From Paramisgurnus dabryanus (taxonomy: Eukaryota; Chordata; Actinopteri; Cypriniformes; Cobitidae), in the NCBI RefSeq assembly GCF_030506205.2, contig NC_133351.1:4566401-4630400 (forward strand): a DNA stretch of 64,000 nt. Direction: 5' to 3'. The notes below the pieces were generated by a model that was not told the origin of the DNA, searched no databases, and was given only the letters and a program-made list of their open reading frames with translations. The position numbers and the translations under genes were made by a program. Positions 10,835 to 22,348 of the stretch are shown piece after piece. Positions within the stretch are counted from its first letter, which is position 1; each line of letters begins with the position of its first letter.

Positions 10835-12824
10835 TAGGGTTGGGTACCGAAATGCGGTGCCATTATGGCACCGAAGCCTATATGGGCGGTACCTACCGGA
10901 CCGAATCAGAACACAGATTTCGGTGCCTCATTTCGGTGCCTCTTAATGCATGAACGGTTGACTGAAGTATTTTGCTCTCTGTAGCGCAAAAAGCATAATC
11001 ACACAAGCACAGCACAATCGCTAGTTAAATTATACTGCACTCATATGGTGTAAATAATTTCCTCACTTACAAAATTCACGTGAATGTGAAAGTCGGAAAG
11101 ATTTGATAATACAGAGGATTCAAGTTTGATTTCTTTGCTTAACTTAAGTGAGTTTGTTCATATTTTACATTATTGTAGTTTTATATTGATAAAAAAACGG
11201 AAACCAATCATTTGTTTTGAAAAATCTAAGGATTTTAGATTTATTTATGTTATAGGGCGGATAAAATGTTTACCGTCTATTCGTTTTTGTTAAACGTTAA
11301 GCGAGTCATTTTACATTTTTATTGTTCTGTTTTAATAAAAAAATAATAATGAACAAATAAGCATTCGTAGTAATGAAAATTATGTCAATTAAATCTTTCA
11401 TTTATTTGTGTTTTAACGCAGATACCATCCGTCGAATTCGTTTTATTAATAAAAAAGCAATATAAGCAAGTTTGTCATTGGAGCTACTATTTTATTGGAG
11501 TTGAGTTTTTCGTTAAGAGTAATAATGAACAAACATTTTAAAAATTAATTTTATTAATAAATGGAAATATTAAATAATCTAATGTTAAAGATTAAATAGC
11601 CAACTTTTAAACTTCTTTGCCAAATATATTTTCAAAAATATGCGCTGTGTTTAATAAGTTTAAAATGTGAAAAAATCCTCATCTGCACATCCCTAATAAT
11701 ACAAATCGAACAAATTTTGTAAGAATATATGTCCAGGTTATTTTTATATTCTGACTTAAAAGAGCAATTTGGAAAATGAGATTCTCAGAGGAGCGCGTGA
11801 ATGCCGCAATTGATCTGACGGCAGCTTATTTTATATTTTATATGGTTTATAAAAATAGGGAATATCCCACACACTATTAACTTGCAAAAAGCATAATTTT
11901 GCAAGTTAATAGTGTGCGGGATATTCCCTTTTTTATAAATGTTTGGTGGACTTCATTGTCTCTTCATCCAACGCACCTAACCGGAACTAACAGGTGTGCG
12001 ACATTGTTCTTCTATTAAATATTTTATATGGTAACATTCCTTCAGAGAATTTGCTAAAACGTATTACCTCACTAATGTTTTTATTAGTACTTCGGCTAAT
12101 ATTGGCCTGAGATGGGCCGCGGCAGTCACGAGTGTCAAGTTCATCGGAGACAAGCAGAAAGCGTCAAAACGTGAATGGTTTCACAAGCCGATAAGAAAAT
12201 ATTTTGGGTGAATTCAAATGCCGTTTTGCGCCATTGAAGGGAACTTCACGAATAGGATTTCGCATGAACAGTCGATCCAAATAAAGAGAAAAAGACGCTG
12301 TATTTTATTGCTCTATTTGCCAAGTGTGTTTAATTAGCCACACTATGAGACACAATTGCGCAACTTTCTCTAGAGTTCAAGAGATCTGATCTTCGAAGGG
12401 AATAGGACATATAGGGAGGATCACTTTCGATTAGAACTCGCCCTTTATTTTTTTTGAGAGCGGCAGCCGCGTAGGCTTTAACCAATCATTGAACAGATTA
12501 TTAACAACCAATCATAGAACATTTTTCTGAGCTCAAAGTGGAGTGTTGAGAAGATTTTATTTAATTCACAAATCAAAAATTTCATAAAAAAGAAATCAAG
12601 AATGCAGGTCTTAAAAGATGATGGTGCTTTAGGCAAATCATTAATAAACAAATGACAAACAGAGAAGAATTTTCATAGTGTTTTATGCTGTACTTTCATC
12701 TACCATCTTTCTATGACTCTTTTTTTCAAAGTACCGCTTTAGGCACCGTTTAGGCACCGGAACCGTTTTAAAAGTATCGATTTAGCACCGGTATCGAAAA
12801 AAACCCAAACAATACCCATCCCTA
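10835..12824. mobile_element. 1,990-bp non-autonomous hAT-type transposon
   Basis: The left end TAGGGTTGGGTACCGAAA and the right end CAATACCCATCCCTA form inverted termini. Both are flanked by the identical 8-bp duplication GTAATGAA (10827-10834 and 12825-12832), the length typical of hAT elements. GGTACC/CACCG words recur near both ends. No transposase-length frame remains. A strong hairpin lies inside at 11846-11940. Confidence 0.88.
11846..11940. repeat. near-perfect 95-bp hairpin inside the hAT element
   Basis: About 44 bp starting TTTATAAAAATAGGGAATAT are followed by a six-base loop and then by the complement, ending ATATTCCCTTTTTTATAAAT. Only one or two mismatches are visible. It may be a tiny inserted palindrome or a structural part of the host element. 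Confidence 0.85.
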
Positions 12825-12832
12825 GTAATGAA

Positions 12833-13717
12833 TGAGTAAAATACATCTGCATGTTTTTAATCGGAAATGTTTTATTCAATTTAAATGCAATGAGAGCATA
12901 CAGTAAGTCGCTTAGGCATGCCGGGCACATGACTATAAATAAAAACTATTTTTATTATGACAATAATATTTTTGACTTTCTAATAAAGATTCAAGTGTCT
13001 GCTTTCAAATGAGATCAACCTTATGCATTTTGTGCTTCATGAGCTATATCTATTTTAGCTTTCTTTTCTTTATTTTAGATTTCTTCGGGTTTATCAAAAG
13101 CGGGGTTGTTGTGTTGCCAGCAACACAGCTTTTAAAATGTTCATTTTTCATCCAAATGCAAAAAAACCCACTGTGGACATTATGAACAGAACAGCTCCTC
13201 TGTACTGTTTGTGTCCCACCCTGATAATGACTGTCAGACTCATTATATAAAATATGATTAGGAGAAATATGTTTGGAATTTGAATGTAAGTCTGAGGCAT
13301 ATGGCTGTCTGTGTTTATCGACTGGATTTTACTGCGATATTTTGGGGAATTATTAATCGCTGTAACCAGAGGAAGGAATGTTAAGTGATGTGAGGGCTGG
13401 GGACAGATTAATCTCTTGTGGTTAATTGTGTTGACTTTTATAAACACCCACTGAAGTTCAACAACTTGCACCTCCATAAAATGTAGCACTCGCTACATCA
13501 ATCCTGGTTTCAGGTGACAGATCTGAGTATTAGAACCAAATTCATCACCGTTACTGATTCAGATTGTCAGTCACCAAAAGTTCAGATAAACGCTATATCA
13601 GTATTTCCATTCAGAGTCAAAATTTAAATAGTTTAACTTAATTTGTTAAGGTAACAAACCTATATGTTAATTTGACCGAAATGCTGCAATTATTTACAGT
13701 GCAATGTATTCTGCGGC
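12833..13717. other. unassigned sequence
   Basis: No repeat ends seen. A 113-codon open frame on the minus strand (13148-13489) has no recognisable domain and no splice signals that I trust. The part around 13330-13480 is moderately complex and could be conserved non-coding DNA, but this is only an impression. Confidence 0.4.
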
Positions 13718-13791
13718 ACTCCTGGATAGCTCAGTGGTAGCGCAATGCGTTAACAGCACAAAAGTTAATGAGTTCGAACCCAGGGCACCCT
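13718..13791 (+). mobile_element. tRNA-derived SINE head
   Basis: TAGCTCAGTGGTAG (A box) and GAGTTCGAACCCA (B box) lie 32 bases apart in a tRNA-like layout, so this is the 5' region of a tRNA-derived SINE. It is not a working tRNA gene because the acceptor stem does not pair. The SINE body after 13791 is unclear. Confidence 0.75.
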
Positions 13792-14111
13792 CTGCTACAA
13801 ATAACACTTAAAGTTTGTTTATGGGACCTGCGGTTATCGTACAATTACATCGAAAGTGACAGGAGTGCAAACGTCACAACTTACCCCATAGGTGGGGTTA
13901 ATTGTAACAAACAGAGGGTTTGTTGTAACACCTGCTGGAAATGTTAGTTTAAACACAAAAGATTCAATAAACTTCTGTCTATATACTAAAGGTGGATATT
14001 GTTTATATATCTGTCTATAATAGATAGATATCCACACATTCATCCATCCATGAGCCTTCATCTAACCATCCTTGTATTATGAATCAGTGCATGTAAATAA
14101 ATATTTTTAAA

Positions 14112-14534
14112 AGGGCTGCACAATTAAGACAAAAAATAATAATTGTGAGTTTTTTCCGATGATATTGTATTAACAGTTATCATTTTGATTAATAGTATTT
14201 ACATGTCATTTACATGTCATTGTATACCTGAGGCGTAATTGTAAAACTGTGTGACAACTAACCCCACTGTGTAAAAATGTTTTTAATCCCAGCTATCAGT
14301 TACTAGGAGTTGCTGACATGTTTCAAAATGGTGTTGTGTTAAGACAGTGATTAAAATAATATAAGGTTGGATTTGGTGACTTACACACACAACTCAGAAA
14401 TCAAAAAACATAAGATGCAGAAATTTACTTTCATGCATCTTTGTTCAATATCTTAACAAAAACTCATCAAAACTTTTCACAAATTCACAGATCTTCTGCC
14501 AGTAAGAGAAAAAAAGCAAAGATTGCTCGGCCCT
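14112..14534. mobile_element. possible hAT-like element, degenerate ends
   Basis: The left end AGGGCTGCACAATTAAGAC is like the termini of known vertebrate hAT miniatures. The possible right end is GATTGCTCGGCCCTG. The inverted match is short and imperfect and no target duplication was found. Confidence 0.3.
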
Positions 14535-14616
14535 GTACAAATATGTAAAGTAGCCGTGTTACCATTAACCCTGCGTTGGTTTTTGCCCTACTCAACGCCA
14601 CTGATAAAAACATGTA

Positions 14617-15248
14617 CACTGCAAAAAAATTATTTTCAAGAAAAAAAAATCTTAAAAAATACATTAATCAAGTATCTTGTGACTATAACACGGATTTCCG
14701 TGAGATTGGGTTGTACACTGCAAAAAAAAAATGATTTTCAATTAGAAAAAAAATCTTAGTATTGTCTTGTTTTCAGTAAAAATATCTAAAAATTCTAAAA
14801 TTAAGATGTTTTTTCTTTAGGAGCAAAACAACCCAAGACAATAAGTCTAGTTTTTAGACAAAATGTGTCAAATTTAAGTGATTTTGTGCATAAAACAATA
14901 AAAAAAATCTGCCAATGAGGTAAGCAAATTTTTCTTGAATTGTTCTTGAATTTAGTGTTTAAGAAAAAAAATTCAAGATTTTTTGCTTACCCCATTGGCA
15001 GATTATTTTGTTGCTTGTTTTATGCATAAAATCACTTAAATTTGATATTTTTGGTTTAAACACTTATTTTCTTGGGTCATTTTGCTCATCAAGAAAAAGC
15101 ATCTTAATTTAAGAATTTTTTGATATTTTCACTGAAAACAAGACCAATTTACAAAGATTTTTTTTCTTGAAAATAATTTTTTTTGCAGTGTACAACCCAA
15201 TCTCACGGAAATTCTTGTTATAGTCACAAGATACTTAATTAATGTATT
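14617..15248. mobile_element. composite palindrome with inner CACTGCAAAA element
   Basis: The inner element 14716-15190 runs from CACTGCAAAAAAAAAATG to TTTTTTTTGCAGTG. It is bracketed by 58-bp arms that are themselves inverted copies: left AATACATTAATCAAGTATCT to GAGATTGGGTTGTA, right TACAACCCAATCTC onwards to TTAATTAATGTATT. A second partial CACTGCAAAA end lies at 14617-14655. The arm sequence (CACGGATTTCCGTG and TATAGTCAC) also appears at 18050-18110, so it belongs to a second repeat family. Confidence 0.75.
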
Positions 15249-15525
15249 TGTGCTATTGACACGAATGTTTTTTTCATGGCACTCAGCACAAATTTTTTCG
15301 TGTCTGTGGCCTGACTTTCTTTATTGTGTCATTTTATATTTAGTTTTCTATTTGTTTGTTCCAATTTTTTTACCATTGTCGCTTGGGGGTTGGGGTTAGG
15401 ATCACTTTCCGCAGCATCCAGTGGACAAAAAACATTTAGAAAACAATGCATAAAATAGCGTGTCAATAGCATGAATAAATTAATCAAAAATATAACACGA
15501 CTTGCTGTGAGATAAGGTAGACTTT

Positions 15526-15580
15526 GTAATACACTGTAAGTCACTTTAGATAAAAACATCTGCCAAATGCATGAATTTAA
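15526..15580 (+). mobile_element. SINE/LINE-type 3' tail piece
   Basis: ACACTGTAAGTCACTTTAGA leads into ACATCTGCCAAATGCATGAA, which resembles the 3' tail shared by fish SINEs and L2-type LINEs. No tRNA-like head is joined to it here, so it looks like an isolated or 5'-truncated copy. Confidence 0.6.
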
Positions 15581-15933
15581 ATATGTGAAGAATTGTTAAG
15601 TGAACTTGAAAATCTCAATATATCTGCGTAGTGCAATGCCTAACGTCACTCAAAAGTCTCTTGAATCAGACCTTACATGATGTTTTCTAATCTTTAAAGT
15701 GTAAAACCTTATTGTAAACTTTTAAGTGAATCTTATTGCATGCATTGCACACTCGATAATGATTTCAAAGAATGCAGCATGATTAAATACTTTCATTTCT
15801 CAAGGTGTGTCTTTTACATTTCTAAGCTAAGTGTCTCACAGTGCTAGTTTGTGTTTCCGTGGTTACCCAGTCTCCAAGGTAACAGGTGCTTAGAAATAGT
15901 CAAAATAAGAACTCATCTTCTCCTGGAATGCAG

Positions 15934-16076
15934 CCTTGAGCAAGACAAGACGGCAAGAATTGTTGGCAAGGAGCGTTGTGAAAATGTATAAAGACATATC
16001 AGGCCTTACAAGCATTTTAAATGACATGCACTATGAAGATAGAAGATTGATGAATGTTTTTTCCCACTGCTTCATG
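15934..16076 (+). CDS. weak candidate coding exon, unknown protein
   Basis: A pyrimidine-rich run ends in GGAATGCAG just before 15934, and ATG/GTAAAGA follows at 16076/16077, a good donor-like sequence. Between them one frame stays open for 47 codons. It gives a basic, helix-prone peptide (SKTRRQELLARSVVKMYKD, then an MHYEDRR stretch). I do not recognise a family. The exon would start with two bases of a split codon and end in phase 0. The frame stays open to 16190, so chance is possible. There is no partner exon in sight. Confidence 0.25.
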
Positions 16077-18049
16077 GTAAAGACCATTTTGTATTATGGA
16101 ACATTCAATGGCCACACACAATATAAACTCTTAAGCTTTGCTACATCATTAAAATGTGGGAGTAAATGTAGTTGTCACACCTGTAAATAACTCCATCACT
16201 CACAGGAGAAAAGTTATTATACGCACTGTGGATATGATGAATAATTCACTGTTGTGGTACTTCAAAATAGGTATTTTTGTGTGGCATCTCCTTAAAGCGA
16301 TTTCTTGTTGTTACACAACTTTATGATCATGTCCACCGGGATTTCATTCCTTGCAGCAAGATGTCTTGCAAAATATGAACTTGGTTTTTTTTGTTGAACA
16401 CCATGTCTATAGGGTTTTCTGTAAACATGGCAAACCTAAAAAAAAATGCTGACATTCCAGACATAACTGGACAGGGCTGAGGCTGCGTGGGAACATGGTG
16501 TTTTCATATGGATATCTATCATTTTTATATCTATCATTTTTATAACATCATTAATCAGGTTTGTCGGAGAGCTATAAGGTTAAACTGACATCAGAAGGGG
16601 GAGGAGATCATCAATTTCAAGCAGTATGTTTGTGGGTCTGATATGATCATATAGGTCTCAAGGAGTGTCCGGAACGCCACTTGATCTTTCAACAACAGAA
16701 TCACAGATGAGGTTGTGAGGACCAAAATCTTTTTTGAACATCGGAGGTCTCTACAGGCCAAATGCGGCCCTCCTATCATCTTTTTCTGGCACGTCGGTCA
16801 TCTTTGTCTGATTTAAAATCATCGTGGTTACTTTTACCTTTTCACTGTACATGACAAATGACCGCTGATAAACTGGTATCTGTCAACCATCTGCAGAGCA
16901 TAATTATCAGATCCAATTTAAGATTTTGATGCAAAAAAAAAAAAAAACTTGTGCGACTCCACCACATGTGACACATCACATTCGGTGTGTTCCTATCAAA
17001 ACACTGTGTGCAAAGAGGAAATTATTAATCCTTTTTTGTTTAACTTTATCAGTAACACTTTAATCCTTTAAAAACTGATAAGTAAATTATTAATTATAAA
17101 TATATTATTTTAGATTAAAGGCTCTTTACCATGTTGACACTGACATTTCATTACGACTGCCACTAGGGGGCGAACCCCGACAGTCGCATCCAAATGTACA
17201 ATGGAAAGGCGGTTTAGCCTATATATCATTAAAATATTAAAAATGAAAACATGAAGTGCAATTTTAGTCATTTGGAGAAGCTGCGATGCCATTTGTGAAA
17301 TGGAAAGAGAAACAGAAACCATACAGCTATCATTTAGTACCTTTATTTTAATCGTGTACCCCACTTCATAACCAAAAAAGAAATTTAAGTGACGCTTGAA
17401 ATATCACTCATGTTCTCAGTACACACAGTAATGGACAATTTGACAAGGGGTTCAAAAGCACCACCTAATATAACATCAAGTATTTCTTAAAGTGACATGA
17501 CTAGGAGAAAGATACCAAGATAGATGAGAAAAATGAAATCTGGCAAGTTGCTATGGAAAAACTAGCATGCTGCTTCAACTTCTTCATGGGATACTGAGGA
17601 TATCGAGTGAGAGATGGGGAAAAGCTCTGAGATTGTAAAAAGACCAAATGTTCTCACTATGACACATCTGGAGAGTCTATGGGGCCAAGTTGGGTCTGAT
17701 CTATGCTGGGCGTTTGGCCCTAGCCAGGATGTCAGGGTGGGGCCATAATGTGCTTTGCTGTCCCTTTGTCAAATGAGATGGACTAAATTATCGTGTAATT
17801 TTATTTAAAAAATACCATCCTCGCCTCACCACCAAACGTAATCGCGGCCCACAATCCTGTATGACTGACCTCACTGTGGGAGCGTTGTCCCTCGTTGAGT
17901 GTTTTTTGGAGATGGCTGGTTTGTGTTGGAAAACGGGAGATGCAGAACATTCTCTACCATGAAACGAATTACTCTCACAATTATGGAAAGGCATATCGTC
18001 GGAATATTTCATTTATCTTTTATTAATACCAATTGCATACCTTTTTGTA
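16077..18049. other. unassigned sequence
   Basis: Mixed AT-rich sequence without clear element ends. A CACTAGGGGGCG word occurs at 17162, often seen in old fish repeats. The block 16600-16800 is somewhat richer in GC, but I cannot assign it. Confidence 0.4.
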
Positions 18050-18510
18050 CAACCTGATTTTTCACGAATTTCCGTGGTATAGTCACTGAATTTTTTGCTC
18101 ATTTATCTGTGACATTGTCATGGATGTCCGCATTTTTCTGTGGCTGTACCACAGACTTTCTTTTCCGTGTCATTGTCACGGATTTGTCACTCAACTGTTT
18201 TGTCCTATTTTCTTACCATTGGCACTTCGGTTTAGGGTTAGATTTACATAAAATGACATCCCTACCCAAACCCAACTCTAACCCTAACACCAGGCGACAA
18301 TGGTTAAAAATCTGAAAATATAAAAAAATCTGAATAAATTGTATAAGCCAATACTTAAAGGGACATTCTAACGCAAACACCAAATCTAACCCTAAACCGA
18401 AGCGACAACGGCTTGAAAATAGGAAAAAGCAGTAACCAATACGTGACAATGACACGGAAAAAAAGTCTGTGGTATGACCATGGAAAAATGCCGAGATCCG
18501 TGACCCCTTT
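18050..18510. mobile_element. inverted-repeat element with CACGG words
   Basis: The left arm contains TTTCCGTGGTATAGTCAC, CTGTACCACAGACTTTCTTT and CCGTGTCATTGTCACGG. The right arm contains GTGACAATGACACGGAAAAA, AAGTCTGTGGTATGACCATG and ATCCGTGACC, so the arms are complementary over roughly 100 bp. The centre carries GGTTTAGGGTTAGAT and inverted copies of it. The ends are imprecise. Related words flank the 14617-15248 composite. Confidence 0.6.
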
Positions 18511-18862
18511 CTACCCATAAATCGCAAAGATCTTGAACTTGTGCGCAGCTGATCTTGTGCGATCAAATCTGTGCGTACACACACTTTAGAAATGAGGACC
18601 CAGCTCTGCTTATTAAACTCATTGTGGAAATCAGCTGTTGCGCCTGTGTTATTTTATTTGTGCCTTTTTAGTAAATAACCTGCAGATATTACCACTCGCT
18701 TTTTTGGAATCGCGCTAATTTACCCCGTTTAGTAAATCTGGCCCTATCTTTGTATTAAAAAAATTATTTAGTTACCACTTGTAGTAAACCTGAACCCATC
18801 TTTTATACAAAGTGGTTCCTAAATACATTTTCTAAATTTTCTAAAACATTTTAGTTCACATT

Positions 18863-19338
18863 CATGCAAAAAAATTATTTTCAAGAAAAAACGTTCTTAG
18901 TATTTATGTCTTGTTTTCAGTAAAAATATCTAAAAATTCTTAAATTAAGATGCTTTTTCTTGATGTGCAAAACAACCCAAGAAAATAAGTTTAGTTTTAA
19001 GACCAAACGTTTGGGTTAGGGTGATTAAGTGATTTTGTGCATAAAACAAGCAAAAAAAAAAAAAAGTGCCAATGGGGTAAGCACATTTTTCTTACATTTT
19101 TCTTGAATTTAGAGGGGGTTTGTCATTTTTTGCTTACCCCATTGGCAGATTTTTTCGCTTGTTTTATGCACAAAATCACTTAAATTGTATATTTTTGGTC
19201 TAAAAACTACACTTATTTTCTTGGGTCGTTTTGCTCATCAAGAAAAAGCATCTTAAGTTAAGCATTTTTAGATATTTTTATTGAAAACAAGACAAAAATA
19301 CTAAGAAATGTTTTTCTTGAAAATCTTTTTTTGCAGTG
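18863..19338. mobile_element. third CACTGCAAAA-type MITE
   Basis: It starts ATGCAAAAAAATTATTTTC (first bases decayed) and ends TTTTTTTGCAGTG. The interior pairs AAGATGCTTTTTCTTGATG with CATCAAGAAAAAGCATCTTA. It is the same palindromic family as 2906-3545 and 14716-15190, with a GTTTTGTGCATAAAACAAGC motif near the centre. It is non-coding. Confidence 0.8.
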
Positions 19339-19552
19339 TAGATGTTCTTAAGATTATCTAAAAGTACTAAAGAATATATTTTTTGTATATTTAGTTTAAA
19401 ATGAGTGTGCAAAAATAGATCACTTTAAGTACATTATGGAAATTTACTTTATTTTCACCTGGGATGCCATAAAATAATCATTTTTAGTTCCTCAGAGAAT
19501 CATCAGTCAAATGATATGTGCATGTTGAAACAAAATGAGCGGGTGCCTGCGG

Positions 19553-19643
<91 letters not shown>
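19553..19643. repeat. (TA)n microsatellite
   Basis: An uninterrupted TA dinucleotide run of about 90 bases, followed by a few TAGATGTA variants. It directly precedes the miniature element at 19677. Confidence 0.97.
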
Positions 19644-19646
<3 letters not shown>

Positions 19647-19676
19647 TGTATAGATGTATATATATAGATATATATT

Positions 19677-19896
19677 GGTCACACTTTATTTTACGGTATC
19701 ACTGTTACAGTGTAATTATATATTTAAGTAGTAGTAATAGTAATAATCATTAATAACATGTACTTACTATAGGGTTGGGGTTAGGATTAGGGTTTGGTTT
19801 AGGGTTAGTTGCATGTAATTATGCATAATTAACTGTTATTACTATAATAATTACATGTAACATGTGTAACAAAGAAACCGTAAAATAAAGTGTTAA
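19677..19896. mobile_element. ACACTTTATTTTACGG-ended MITE
   Basis: The left GTCACACTTTATTTTACGG and right CCGTAAAATAAAGTGTTAAC are inverted. The interior includes a GGGTTGGGGTTAGGATTAGG stretch and symmetric TGTAATTA words. It is about 220 bp and non-coding, a type common in cyprinid genomes. The telomere-like words are internal to the element. Confidence 0.8.
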
Positions 19897-20687
19897 CTTT
19901 TTTTTTTGAGTATGCTCAAAAAGATGTTTGTTGTTCTTTCTGGAACCATTGAGCCAAAAATTCTTCTTCTTTGGGCATTGTGAATCACCTTTATGAATTT
20001 GTAGATATTTTTAGATACACATACATCTAATGTGCCTCTTCAGAATGCAAATCGTTGGACTTCATGATCTGCTTCTGATATATCCAGCAGTTGGGAAAAC
20101 TATGATCAGTCAAAACTTACAAGCATGTTCTTGGCCAGTCATTATGGATATACCTCCTTCTGTTTATGCTCTGCTTACATCAACAATTACAGCATATTTG
20201 TTTAAAATCCATACAGGATGGCAAACATGCTAGGTCATATTTTCCTCTTTACCCAGAATCCCAGCCAGACCTCACACTTTGTTACTTTGTACATCCTACA
20301 ACGTTGAGTCGGCCAGCTCCAATCACTCATCCCATCAAAGTATGACTTTCATAATATTTTGAGTTATTACTACTGCATTCATTAATTGTAACCACACCCC
20401 CGGCCCACTCGCCGATCTTTTAATAGCTCTTAGAAACTGAGATTCATTACAATCCTCTTTAACAGAATAATGCTCTTTCTCGTACTAGAAGGTTAAAATT
20501 TATGATTGTCAAAAAGAGAAAGAAAATCTGGCGCCTGTTCTTTTTGGGAGTGGTACAGTAGACTTTCCACCATTCATCATGAGCCTTTCATGTATTACAT
20601 ACTAACTTCATAGAATAAAAAACAGTTACACCGTCAACAAAAAAAGGTTGAGTAGAGACAGTGTTGGCCTGTATTTAGTTTTTACTG
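19897..20687. other. unassigned sequence
   Basis: The first 90 bases (CTTTCTGGAACCATTGAG and neighbours) look like a short decayed miniature repeat. The rest shows no coding or repeat structure that I can support. Confidence 0.4.
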
Positions 20688-20860
20688 TCCTCTGTGCCAA
20701 AATCACAGAGCTTGGTCTGACTTTTGGTCTCCTTTCATCTCAGCCCTTAAATGTATTTCATTACCTAAATAATATACATATGAAAGAGCATTGTGACATG
20801 ACCGGAGAGAAGTGGAGCTTGACTGAAATTTGACATGGGTCCAGACATTAACTGGATCAA
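20688..20860. repeat. local duplication, copy 1
   Basis: This copy includes CTTTTGGTCTCCTTTCATCT, AATGTATTTCATTAC and GACCGGAGAGAAGTGGAGCT, all repeated in the same order at 21328-21508. The two copies lie about 640 bp apart in direct orientation and are still very similar. They show no terminal repeats, so this looks like a local segmental duplication rather than a transposon. Confidence 0.8.
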
Positions 20861-21327
20861 TAAGTGTCGGTGAATGTAACTAAATAGCGATTCACTGTCA
20901 GATAAACCCAGGTTTATGATTGACTACTCATAACCTTAAGAGTGGCTTTAACCAGACAGAACATGACCGCTATGAAGAGAGAAAAAAACTAAATTAAACT
21001 GGCGAGTCAAACCATACGATTGGGAAAGAGAAAATAATGGAGGAATATTAAATGAAATCTGAGGATTTTGGCTCGTACCCTCAGCATAATTCTGTGAAAA
21101 CCTATTCCTTTGAAAAGAAAACAGAAAAAGTGAATGAATGAATTCTTCTTTATAATGTGTAAGGATTTTTACAGCTTTGGCATGCTGAGATAAATTGTCA
21201 GAAAATCGATCACCTTCATATTGAAGTGTGTCATTTTTTGCAAAAATAATCAAAGGAAGATTGGATGTTCAATTAAAAGTGTGAAAAAGAGAGGAAAAAC
21301 TTGCTTGGGTGTTATCTTTAGGTCAAA

Positions 21328-21508
21328 AATCACAGATGTCTAATGCCAAAACTGCTTGGTCTAACTCTTGGTCTCCTTTCATCTCAACCATGAAATGTAT
21401 TTCATTACTTACCAAAATATAAATACAGTATGAAAGAGCGTTGTGACATGACCGGAGAGAAGTGGAGCTTGACTGAGAATTTGACACAGATCCAGACATT
21501 AAAGGGAC
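21328..21508. repeat. local duplication, copy 2
   Basis: Direct repeat of 20688-20860 with small insertions and substitutions, for example ACTCTTGGTCTCCTTTCATC. It ends near the CAGACATTAAAGG junction where the next elements begin. Confidence 0.8.
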
Positions 21509-21527
21509 ATCTTTTTTATCTCGTCAA

Positions 21528-22348
21528 TTAAAGGGATAGTTCGGCCAAAAATGATATTAAACCCATGATTTACTCATCCCCAAGCTGTCCGAGTTGCATA
21601 TGTCCATCGTTTTTCAGACAAACACATTTTCGGATATTTTAGAAAATGTTTTAGATCTTTCAGTTGATTAAATGTAATGTTACGGGGTCCACGACCTTCA
21701 AGTCCAAAACATTTGCGTCCATCCTTCACAAATTAAATCCAAACAGCTCCAGGATGATAAACAAAGGTCTTCTGAGGGTAATCCGCGTGGTGTTGTTGTA
21801 GAAATATCCATATTTAAAACTTTATTAACGTAAATAAATACCTTCCGGTAGGGCCGCCATCTTAGTCGCGTCCGCATTCAGGATAAGATCTTACGCAGCC
21901 TACGGAGGCTACTCTGCTGCTGCTCTGTGCCCGCGCCCTCCGAATTTGTCATACGTCACTAAGAAAAGTGCGTACACTACGCTAATACTCTCTCCTGAAT
22001 ACAGAGGAGTCTAAGATGGCGGCACTACCGGAAGGTAGTTATTTACATTAATAAAGTTTTAAATATGGATATTTCTACAACAACACCGCGCGGATTACCC
22101 TCAGAAGACCTTTGTTTATCATCCTGGAGCCGTTTGGATTTAATTTGTGAAGGATGGATGCACTTTTTTTGGAGTTGAAGGTCTTGGACCCTGTAACATT
22201 ACATTTAATCAACTGAAAGATCTAAAACATTTTCTAAAATATCCGAAAATGTGTTTGTCTGAAAAACAATGGACATATGCAACTCGGACAGCTTGGGTGT
22301 GAGTAAATCAAAGGTTTAATATCATTTTTGGCCGAACTACCCCTTTAA
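21528..22348. mobile_element. 821-bp TTAA foldback element
   Basis: The left end TTAAAGGGATAGTTCGGCCA and right end TGGCCGAACTACCCCTTTAA are nearly exact complements, and pairing continues through both arms for about 400 bp, with CCTTCCGGTAG and TCTAAGATGGCGGC words near the centre. TTAA lies at both ends. It is non-coding. It is inserted in another repeat, whose sequence resumes at 22349 (AGAGAAAACGC). A damaged relative is at 30118-30986. Confidence 0.9.

Noticed and set aside
13718..13791. Possible tRNA gene
   Set aside because: The A and B boxes are present but the acceptor and anticodon stems do not fold, so it is a SINE head. The same holds for 34753-34825, 38831-38899 and 42861-42912.
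19770..19806. Telomere-like GGGTTAGG words
   Set aside because: Few and degenerate, and they lie inside a miniature element with clear inverted ends, so this is not an interstitial telomere.
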